This document shows positions 1-8,000 of a stretch of DNA of 64,000 nt, piece by piece. Each line of letters starts with the position of its first letter. The first letter of the stretch is position 1. Source of the DNA: CAWIHS01 sp963836005 (GTDB lineage: Bacteria; Pseudomonadota; Gammaproteobacteria; GRL18); NCBI GenBank assembly GCA_963836005.1, contig CAWIHS010000002.1, forward strand, positions 930,001-994,000, given 5' to 3'. Both the position numbers and the translations under genes were made by a program. The notes under the pieces were generated by a model that did not search any database, was not told the origin of the DNA, and saw only the letters and a program-made list of their open reading frames with translations.

Positions 1-1769
1 AATTTGACATTCAGTTCAGGGTTCAGCAGCTGGTTCTTGTTACGGTACCTTACCTTTAATTTTTTTGCGATGGCCTTGCCGGTGGCAGGCATGATTTGCA
101 TTAATCCCAATGCACCGACATGGGATCGCGCATCTGTCGCAAAAGCGCTTTCCCGACGGATCACCGCATAGGTATAGGCGGGCTGCAATGCCTGTTTTTT
201 TGAATGTTCCTTAACCTTGTCTTCGAACAGGACTGGAAAACGTAACTCAATATCATTTCGTTGATCGGTATGCGCAATGGTTAAAATAGCCCGGTCGTGC
301 CAACCCCAATTCTGGGCGACCTTGGCAGCAATAATTCGTTGATCATTATCCATCTGTTTACGGGTTGCAAAATACCACTCCCGGCGCATATTTTCAGCCT
401 GGCCAAGATAATAAAACTCTCTGGCTCGCTGCAGACCGGGATGTTGTTGCATTTTTTTCAGTTGTGACTCTGGAATGGATAGAGGGATATTTTCAAACTC
501 ATAGGCAGTATCCATTTTATCTGCTGCCAGGAAGCCGTAAAAACTACGGGTCCTGGAAATTTCCTTATAGACTCTGTTTGATGCTTGCTTGTTTCCCTGA
601 TGTTCAGCGGCATTGGCCAGCCAGTATTTCCAGCGTAAACTTTTTTGTTCCTTATCAGGCAGGCGATTGATTGCATCCGCTATAGCAGACCAGTTATCCA
701 CACGGATGGCGCTGCGAACTCTCCATTCCTGAACGGTTAGATCACTGTATTGATCATCCACTTTATCGAGCCATTTCCAGGCGTCAGGATGGTGATTGTA
801 GGCATATTTAAGGCCAATCGTTCTGTAGACTATCGCCCGCTCAGCGTCAGTGAAGTTATTATTTGCAGCTAATTTTTTCCACAATTGAATGGCCGCTTCC
901 GGTTTATGGCGTGAGAGTCTTTTAACGGCGTGGATTTGGATACTGCTTTTTAACGGATGTGACTTTTTCAGCAGTTTGCTCTGAGTCACCGTTGCAGGTT
1001 TACGGTGGATTTTTATCCATTCATCGACCCAAGCTTTATCCTTGCTGTTGAGCGATTTGGATAAATAAGTTGCCAGGCTGGTTCGGCCTTTGTCCATAGC
1101 AAGGCTGATACGTTCAAGCACCAGTTTGGAATCGAACTGGCTGGATTTTATAAATGCAGCGAACACCGGATCACAGGCATCAGGCTGTGAATTACCTACC
1201 AGCCATAATTTAGCAACCTGGTTCATGGCCTGTTCGGACTGCCCGGTCTGTATCAGGGCATTTAAATAATGACACTGCAATTTGACTGATTTTTGAGCTT
1301 CATAGCTGTGCAGATAATCCTGCCATTGCTTGTTTCTGGCTTTTTTAAGCAGCCAGGAAACTCTTAAACGATCAGCATAAGGCGTGTCAGCATAGGTTTT
1401 TAAAAATTCATCGACCTGAGCCTGACTGAGCTTGCTCAGTTGAGCGTTATATTCCTTATACTTTAGGTAGGGGTACAAGGAATAATCATCAAGCTGTTTG
1501 ATCAATCTGGAAAATTCACTGTACTGTTTTTTCTTTAAGGCAGTTTCAGCGTTGCTAAACAGGTCGCGCTGTTTTTTCAGACTGCTATTGTTTGCAGCTG
1601 GATCTTTAGCAGCAACAACAGAGCTGGAAAGCAAACACAGGATCAGCATAAAAAAGATCGGTCTGAGTCTGGTGCCTTTATTGCGAAAGTTTAAAAATGC
1701 TCTACTACGGGTGGTTTGCAGCCGCCCTTTATTTTTAATGCTATCAATCATTGTATTATTAAAAACCAT
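1..1769 (-). CDS. slt: Soluble lytic murein transglycosylase (Slt70 type), 3' end outside the window
   Basis: Periplasmic enzyme that cleaves the MurNAc-GlcNAc bond of peptidoglycan to give 1,6-anhydro ends. I read it by translating the reverse strand, which stays open from an ATG at 1769 to base 1. The start is followed by a long basic leader and a hydrophobic stretch (FFMLILCLLSSSVVAA), a signal peptide. Then come about 450 residues of helical superhelix. Near the window edge is the catalytic SLT domain start, with RRESAFATDARS (catalytic Glu) and GALGLMQIMPATGKAIAK. The C-terminal end of the SLT domain is lost past base 1. A second ATG at 1751 is also possible and would shorten the leader by six residues. 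Divergent from dusA. Family call is firm. Confidence 0.93.
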   Translation of the reverse strand, partial: MVFNNTMIDSIKNKGRLQTTRSRAFLNFRNKGTRLRPIFFMLILCLLSSSVVAAKDPAANNSSLKKQRDLFSNAETALKKKQYSEFSRLIKQLDDYSLYPYLKYKEYNAQLSKLSQAQVDEFLKTYADTPYADRLRVSWLLKKARNKQWQDYLHSYEAQKSVKLQCHYLNALIQTGQSEQAMNQVAKLWLVGNSQPDACDPVFAAFIKSSQFDSKLVLERISLAMDKGRTSLATYLSKSLNSKDKAWVDEWIKIHRKPATVTQSKLLKKSHPLKSSIQIHAVKRLSRHKPEAAIQLWKKLAANNNFTDAERAIVYRTIGLKYAYNHHPDAWKWLDKVDDQYSDLTVQEWRVRSAIRVDNWSAIADAINRLPDKEQKSLRWKYWLANAAEHQGNKQASNRVYKEISRTRSFYGFLAADKMDTAYEFENIPLSIPESQLKKMQQHPGLQRAREFYYLGQAENMRREWYFATRKQMDNDQRIIAAKVAQNWGWHDRAILTIAHTDQRNDIELRFPVLFEDKVKEHSKKQALQPAYTYAVIRRESAFATDARSHVGALGLMQIMPATGKAIAKKLKVRYRNKNQLLNPELNVK

Positions 1770-1811
1770 GGTTACAGGATGACCTTTGCCGTTGCTGATA
1801 ATGTTGAGTTA

Positions 1812-1841
1812 TTGAGTTTAAAAGTTGATTAAAATTATAAT
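1812..1841 (+). promoter_or_regulatory. Possible sigma-70 promoter for dusA
   Basis: TTGAGT at 1812-1817 and TATAAT at 1836-1841, 18 bases apart, lie in the AT-rich slt/dusA gap. They would start transcription near 1849, giving a leader of about 200 bases before dusA. Seen by eye only; the region is AT-rich, so chance matches are likely. Confidence 0.35.
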
Positions 1842-2048
1842 GTAAAATACTGTTTTTTATATAGTGATATACCCCACATTTATGAAAATACAAACACTGC
1901 AGAATTATTCTATACTCCCTATCGGCGATAAAAATCAGCTCGAAATGATCATTTACTGCGTATAAATGCCGCTTTTTCGCTCACTTTTGCCTTGAAATGC
2001 ATTACAATCATTAATTTTACAGGCAACTTCCACAGATTAAGGTTTTCA

Positions 2049-3020
2049 ATGTATACGCGCAGAATCTATCTTGCCCCTATGCTGGACTGGACGGATCGAC
2101 ATTTTCGTTATTTAATGCGCCTGGTGAGTAAGGACATGTGGCTGTATACCGAGATGGTGACGACGGGAGCAATTATTCACGGCAATAATCTGCAGCGATT
2201 TTTGGGCTTTGATATCAGGGAACACCCATTAACTCTTCAGCTTGGAGGCAGTGATCCAGAAGCCTTGGCTCAGTGCTGCAGGATTGCCGAAGAATATGGT
2301 TATGATGAAGTTAATCTGAATGTGGGCTGTCCCAGTGACCGGGTTCAGTCCGGGCAATTTGGAGCCTGTTTAATGGCAGTTCCTGAACTGGTGGCTGAAT
2401 GTATTGGCGCTATGGTTGAAAGTGTCGATATACCGATTTCACTTAAAACACGTATAGGTATTGACTATAATGATGACTACTATCAGCTGCAGCTGCTGGT
2501 AGAAAAAGTGCAGCGGACAGGCTGCAAGAATTTTCTGATCCACGCCAGAAAAGCCTGGCTGGATGGTTTGAATCCAAAACAAAACCGGGATATACCGCCA
2601 TTAAGATATGACTACGTCTATCAATTAAAACAGGACTTCCAGGATTTGAACATTACCATCAATGGAGGCATCACTACCCTGGAGTCTGCAAAGCAGCATC
2701 TTCAATATGTTGATGGGGTGATGATAGGCAGGGAAGCGTATCATAATACCTATGTAATGGCTGATATCGATGCACTTTTTTACGCTGGTACAGCCACAAA
2801 ACCGACACGCAAACAAATTATTTGCCAATATGCAGACTATATAGAGCAGCAGATGATAAAAGGCGTGCCGCTGGTGCATTTGACTCGACATATTTTAGGC
2901 CTGGTGCATGGGTGTCCCGGGGCCAGAGTATTCAGGCGTTTGCTCAGTGAAAATGCCTGGAAAGAAGCTATGGGACCAGAGCTGTTATTACAGGCAGCAG
3001 CCTCGCTTGAATGTGATTAA
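2049..3020 (+). CDS. dusA: tRNA-dihydrouridine(20/20a) synthase DusA
   Basis: FMN enzyme that reduces uridine 20/20a in the tRNA D-loop with NADPH. The 324-residue product has the family landmarks: a TIM-barrel start RRIYLAPMLDWTD, LYTEMVTTGAI, QLGGSDPEALA, NVGCPSDRVQSGQFGACLM (active-site Cys region), SLKTRIGID, the His-rich NFLIHARKAWLDGLNPK and the phosphate-binding INGGI. The frame opens at 1992, but the ATG at 2049 is preferred: AAGG lies upstream, and the protein then starts right at the barrel as in other DusA proteins. Its last bases overlap the convergent PP2C gene by 4 bases. Confidence 0.95.
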   Translation: MYTRRIYLAPMLDWTDRHFRYLMRLVSKDMWLYTEMVTTGAIIHGNNLQRFLGFDIREHPLTLQLGGSDPEALAQCCRIAEEYGYDEVNLNVGCPSDRVQSGQFGACLMAVPELVAECIGAMVESVDIPISLKTRIGIDYNDDYYQLQLLVEKVQRTGCKNFLIHARKAWLDGLNPKQNRDIPPLRYDYVYQLKQDFQDLNITINGGITTLESAKQHLQYVDGVMIGREAYHNTYVMADIDALFYAGTATKPTRKQIICQYADYIEQQMIKGVPLVHLTRHILGLVHGCPGARVFRRLLSENAWKEAMGPELLLQAAASLECD

Positions 3021-3847
3021 GCATTAAGGTTCAGGAAAAAACCCGGCCGAATTAATATCGCCGTGATATTGTCTTTGCCGCCGGAATGGTTGGCAGCATG
3101 GATCAATTGTTCAACCATGGTTTGCAGACTTGCGTGCCGATGTTTATGCAAAATAGCCTGTATTGACATGTCATCGAGCATATTACTCAGACCATCAGAG
3201 CAGAGCAGGTAGAGGGTATTCTCAGTGATGGAATAATTTTTTTGCTCAGCAATTACTCGCTGCCAGGGACCAATGGCTTTATAAATGGAGTTGTGCCTCG
3301 GCTCTGGGCCTTCCTTGCCTCGGTCCAGCCAGAGCTGGTAATGACTATGATCGGTGCTTAGCTGCTTTAATATTCCCTCTGTAAATCTGTAAATTCGACT
3401 GTCTCCCACATTAAAAAGATATAACTGAGATTGATAGTCGTTGGCCGTTGGTCCAATCCACAGGCCGCTGACAGTCGTACCCATCCCCTTGCCTTCGGAT
3501 AAGCCTCGTGAAACATTGTCGCCATGAATAAGATCGTTAGCTTCTTCAATAGCATGCTGAAGAAAGGGCGCTATGGTTTGTGCATTACGACGATGGCTAT
3601 GTGCGCCGTTGGCCAGGTTTAACTGTTCAATATGTCTGGAAATAATATCCACAGCACAGGAGCTGGCAACATCGCCATCTTCATGCCCGCCCATACCATC
3701 CGCAATCATAAACAGGCGCAGTTTTTCATCAATCAGCAGACTATCTTCGTTGCGTTTGCGAGTCAGACCCACGTCAGTCTTGCCTGCGGAATATAATCTC
3801 AGTGGTTCGGGTTTATAGCTAAGTCTGTCAATCAGTTGTTTAAACAT
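3017..3847 (-). CDS. PP2C-family protein serine/threonine phosphatase
   Basis: Soluble metal-dependent phosphatase of the bacterial Stp/PrpC type, 276 residues. Motifs in order: RKRNEDS (30-36), ADGMGGHEDGDVAS with metal ligand Asp50, GMGTTVSG, NVGDSRIYRF, CSDGLSNML and the C-terminal GGKDNITAILI. No membrane segment or extra domain. The frame can be extended to a TTG at 3883, but that would run into syd; ATG 3847 starts 5 bases past the syd stop and fits the family length. It is last in a leftward group syd/yigZ-like. No protein kinase or type VI secretion gene lies nearby, so its substrate is unknown. Confidence 0.88.
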   Translation of the reverse strand: MFKQLIDRLSYKPEPLRLYSAGKTDVGLTRKRNEDSLLIDEKLRLFMIADGMGGHEDGDVASSCAVDIISRHIEQLNLANGAHSHRRNAQTIAPFLQHAIEEANDLIHGDNVSRGLSEGKGMGTTVSGLWIGPTANDYQSQLYLFNVGDSRIYRFTEGILKQLSTDHSHYQLWLDRGKEGPEPRHNSIYKAIGPWQRVIAEQKNYSITENTLYLLCSDGLSNMLDDMSIQAILHKHRHASLQTMVEQLIHAANHSGGKDNITAILIRPGFFLNLNA

Positions 3848-3851
3848 GGGA

Positions 3852-4427
3852 TTATAAAAGTTTACCAGGTTCGAGCTGGTCAAAAAATTCAGTTAAACTA
3901 CCGGCGAGGATCTTTTCAGGTCTGGAACCCGGGCGTTCCAGCACAATGTGACCAGTTGTGTTTTCAATACTGATAATAAAGTCAGAGTCGGTACAGGCAA
4001 TAAAAAAGCTGGCATCCAGACGATTTCTACGTTTGTCCAGAACATGCCCCAATTGATTTTTTATCAGGGCTTGCATGTCTTCATCATTCCATATAAATAA
4101 TAGTGTCAGATTACCGTTTTGAAAAACTGCATCAACATGATCAGACCAGAAAGAGGTAAAAAATGTCTTGATATCCGGATGCAGTTTAATTTCCAGAGCC
4201 TGTTCAATGCCTTCCAGGTCATTGTTAAGCTCACGTCGAACGGGCTGCCAGTGCACTATCTGCTGATGCTGGCCGGGATCTGCTCTATCGCTCTGCAGGC
4301 AGGGAGAAAGCCAGTCAGGATTATGCTCAGTAGAGGGCAAGGTACCCGTTTCTGCTGCAGTCAGATTAATATATTTTTTGAAAAAATTATTAATGCGGTG
4401 TATTAGTTGTTGCTCATGATCAGCCAT
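3852..4427 (-). CDS. syd: SecY-interacting protein Syd
   Basis: Syd binds SecY at the cytoplasmic membrane and is thought to police faulty translocons. The 191-residue product lines up with E. coli Syd (about 180 residues). Landmarks: SPCLQ near residue 40, HWQPV, the acidic IEQALEIKLHPDIKTFFTSFW, LTLLFIWNDEDMQALIKNQLGH, LDASFFIACTDSDFIISI and the ending LTEFFDQLEPGKLL. An N-terminal stretch of about 10 extra residues is present. Its ATG overlaps the stop of the upstream YigZ-family gene (TAATG), so the two are probably co-translated. Not adjacent to any sec gene here. Confidence 0.85.
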   Translation of the reverse strand: MADHEQQLIHRINNFFKKYINLTAAETGTLPSTEHNPDWLSPCLQSDRADPGQHQQIVHWQPVRRELNNDLEGIEQALEIKLHPDIKTFFTSFWSDHVDAVFQNGNLTLLFIWNDEDMQALIKNQLGHVLDKRRNRLDASFFIACTDSDFIISIENTTGHIVLERPGSRPEKILAGSLTEFFDQLEPGKLL

Positions 4428-5071
4428 TAATTTTGCTCGACGCTTTGCTTGGCATTTTGTTCGAGAATACTGATGTCCCCCTTGCAGATGTTGCTGCAGA
4501 ATAGTTTTATTTCAGCGATACGTTCCGCTGCAATGTCACAGTCGATGATTACTCGCTGTTGATATTGAACATGATGAATGGAGGCTTTAACCATTTGCAG
4601 ATAATGGCGGATGGCATTTTCCTGAGCATAAGGTATCTCCATTGTAAGTGGAATTAAATTGACTTTTTCAAGCACTGGGAGTAATTCCAGCGCAGCTTTA
4701 GTACTATTAGAGTAGGCTCTTACCAGGCCGCCGGCACCCAGTTTGATACCGCCATAATAACGGCTGACGACACAAACAATTTCACCATAATGACTATGCT
4801 GCAATACATTTAAAATGGGTTTTCCGGCTGTACCGGAAGGTTCACCAGCATCAGAAAATCGTATTGCTGTTGATGCTGCAGGCGGGCATGCAATAAAGGC
4901 CCAGCAGTGATGACGGGCATCTGGAAATTTTGTTTTGCTTTGTTTAATCAAGGTAAAGGCATGTTCAGTGTTGATGCTATGTGAAACCCGGGCAATAAAA
5001 CGGCTGCGCTTAATCTCAGTTATAACTTCGATGGTTTTAGCTGGAATAAAGTAACGATGGTTAATTGACAT
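4427..5071 (-). CDS. yigZ: YigZ/IMPACT-family protein
   Basis: Member of the UPF0029/IMPACT family, found in most bacteria and of uncertain biochemical role; eukaryotic IMPACT regulates the GCN2 kinase. The 214-residue protein has the signature core ARHHCWAF, then FSDAGEPSGTAGKPIL (about 72-87) and VVSRYYGGIKLGAGGLVRAYS (about 102-122). After it comes the smaller C-terminal domain (DUF1949-like) with the alternating basic/acidic strands. Length matches E. coli YigZ (about 205). Stop overlaps the syd start by one base. The large cNMP/rhodanese gene ends 25 bases upstream, so all could share a transcript. Confidence 0.9.
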   Translation of the reverse strand: MSINHRYFIPAKTIEVITEIKRSRFIARVSHSINTEHAFTLIKQSKTKFPDARHHCWAFIACPPAASTAIRFSDAGEPSGTAGKPILNVLQHSHYGEIVCVVSRYYGGIKLGAGGLVRAYSNSTKAALELLPVLEKVNLIPLTMEIPYAQENAIRHYLQMVKASIHHVQYQQRVIIDCDIAAERIAEIKLFCSNICKGDISILEQNAKQSVEQN

Positions 5072-5095
5072 AGGTTTATCATAAACCAGCAGGTC

Positions 5096-8000
5096 TTATG
5101 ATGCATCACCTTCCTTTAATATGGATTGATAAGCAGCCAGCAGATCATTTTCTATCGTATGTACCGGAGTTTTATCCAGGGTAGGAATTTCTGTTATTGC
5201 TGACTGCCCACGGATGCTGCGACGACGTTTTGCCTCCTCTATTGCCTGTTTTCTGGCTTCTTCTCTGGCCAGCAGCAATGCATTCTCATGTTCAATTTTC
5301 TCTACTCTTTCCGCTTCTTCGTTTATATGCATTTGCAGTAAATCAGCTTCGGCTCTGATATGTTTTAACTCTTCCTGCTGTTTGGCCAGCGATTCTTCCT
5401 GACGCTTTTTATTTAACTGAATTTGTTCCAGTTCCTGTTTAAGCTCCAGGGCCTCGGCTTGCGCCAGTTTTTCCATTTCTAATTTTTGATCCATGATATG
5501 TTTACTTTCATTCAAAGCTTCCTGTTTGGCCTGATCGAGCTGAGTCAGTTGTTCCTGCAGTTTTATGTTGGCTTCAAGTGCCTGTTTTTCTATTTCTTCC
5601 TTCTGTTTTTGCAGCAGGTTTGTTTCATGTAAAGCCTGTTCACGCAAGGTTTCCATTTGTATTCTCAGCGCCTGTGTTTCTTTGCGGCTTTGTGCTTCCA
5701 GGGCCTCTTTCTGTTGTTTTAATTGTTGAGCTTCCAACAGCGATTCCTGGCGCGCTTTATCCATTTCATCACGGAAGGCGACAATTTCCTGATGGTATTT
5801 TACAACTTCAGCTTCAAGTTTTTCTGCTTCATCCAGCATGGTCTGCTTGTCTGCTTCCATTTGCTGGCGTTGTTGTGCAACAGCAGCAGCATGTTCATGG
5901 CGTTCTTTATCTAGCTCCTTTTCAAGTTCCAGGCGCTCCTGTTTCAGTTTCTGTTCCATTGAGGCTCTTGCCTGAACCATTTCAGCGCGAGCTTGTTCGG
6001 TTTCCTGGCGAATTTGATCCATTTCAGCCTGGGCGTCTGCCGATTCCTGGCGGAATTTTTCCATTTCAGCCTGAGCCTGCTCAGCTTCCTGGCGGGCTTT
6101 AGCCATTTCAGTCCGCGCCTGTTCGGATTCCTGTTTGATGTGATTCATTTCGGCTTGAGTCTGAGCGGCTTCCTGCTGGATTTTTTCCATTTCGGCCTGA
6201 GTCTGAGCGGCTTCCTGCTGGATTTTTTCCATTTCAGCCTGAGCCTGCTCAGTTTCCTGACGGGCTTTATCCATTTCTTCCCGCGCCTGCTCGGATTCCT
6301 GTTTGATGTGATCCATTTCGGCCTGAGTCTGAGCGGCTTCCTGCTGGATTTTTTCCATTTCAGCCTGAGCCTGCTCAGTTTCCTGACGGGCTTTATCCAT
6401 TTCTTCCCGCGCCTGCTCGGATTCCTGCCTGATGTGATCCATTTCGGCCTGAGTCTGAGCGGCTTCCTGCTGGAATTCTTCCATTTCAGCCTGAGCCTGC
6501 TCGGCTTCCCGGCGGGCTTTAGCCATTTCAGCCTGAGCCTGCTCGGATTCCTGTTTGATGTGATCCATTTCGAGCTGTGTCTGGGCGGCTTCCTGCTGGA
6601 TTTTATTCCTTTCAGTCTGGGCATCTGCCGATTCCTGGCGGGCTTTAGCCATTTCAGCCTGAGCCTGCTCGGATTCCTGTTTGATGTGATCCATGTCGAG
6701 CTTGGTCTGAGCGGCTTCCTGCTGGATTTTTTCCATTTCAGCCTGGGCATCTGCAGATTCTTGCTGGAGCCGCTCCATATCAGCGCGTGCCTGTTCAGAT
6801 TCTTGCTGGATTTTTTCTTTCTCTGCCAGAGTCTGTGCCGCTTCTGTGCGTATTATCTCCATTTCTTTCAGCGCTTGTTCAGATTCCTGCTGGATTTGAT
6901 CCATTTCGGCCTGAGTCTGAGCTGATTCATTACACATCCGTTCCATTTCAGCCTGTTGCAGAGCGATTTCTTCACGAACCTGTTCAATTTCTGCTCGCTT
7001 CAGTGCTGCTTCTTGTTTGGCCTGATCCATTTCTGCTTTTGCCTGAGAAGCTTCTTCTCTCATTTTTTCCAGTTCTGATTCGAAAGATTTTCGGGCTGTT
7101 TCAGCGGTCTGTGCTCGCTCATTGGCTTTGGCAATGCGTTGTTCAGCTTCAGCTAATTCTTCATAGCGCTGTTTTTCCTGATCTTCCTTGGTCTGTTTTA
7201 ACTGTTCATTAAGAAGTTTTATTTCCTCCTGTGCTTCTAAACGGGAGTCATCAACCGATTGCAGCAGGTTTTCATATTGGTCAACTTCAGCCTGAGCCTG
7301 TTTGATTTCCTGCTCAAGGCGTTTTTCTTTTTCCTGGCTCAGACGCTCATATTCTCCAGTCAGCGCCTGTTGTGCCTCTTGCATCTCAGACTTGTATTTT
7401 TCCAGTTCGCTTTCAACACTGGTCTGATTTTGTGCTGATGCCTGTTGATTTTTTTCCAGTTCCTGCTGGTATAGCTTAAGCTGTTCCTGTTGCTGTTTTT
7501 CCAGCTCCGCTGCCATTGCATCTCGGGCTTCAGACATTTCCTGTTTCAGACGTTCAACTTCCAGAAACGCTGTTTCTCGTTCTTTTTCAAGCTGTTCGGC
7601 CCGTTGTTTTTCTTCCTGGGCTTTTTGACGGGCTTCATGTATTTCTGCATGCTGTCTGGCATCAGCATCTTTTCTCAGTCTTTCAATTTCTTCCCGGGCC
7701 TGTTTCAATGCTTCTTCAGCATCGGATGATTTGATCGCCAGCTCTTCTGAGGTTTGCAGAGCCTGTTCAGCTTCCTGTTTGAGTCGATTGGCTTCTTCAA
7801 TGGCGGCAGTAACTTTTCTGGCTTCTTCTTCAGCCTGTAATTGCGCCTGTTCAAGAGCCTGCTGTTTTTCGCTCAGTTGCTCTGCACTGGCCTGGCGAAT
7901 GGCCTCTTCTGCCTCAATCCGTGCCTGTTCAGCCTGACGGGCCCGGTTGGCTTCCGAGTCAGCTTTTTTCAGTGCCTGTTCGGCTTCCTGTTTAAGTCGA

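Noticed and set aside
6145..6750. 201-codon minus-strand frame inside the coiled-coil gene
   Set aside because: Same strand, shifted frame of the repeat block; Arg/Lys/Pro/Ser pattern is a frame artefact.
5993..6925. 310-codon plus-strand frame opposite the coiled-coil gene
   Set aside because: It is the mirror of the 42-bp repeats; its Phe/Leu-rich translation is what antisense of Glu/Gln/Lys-rich repeats gives, and there is no ribosome site or family match.
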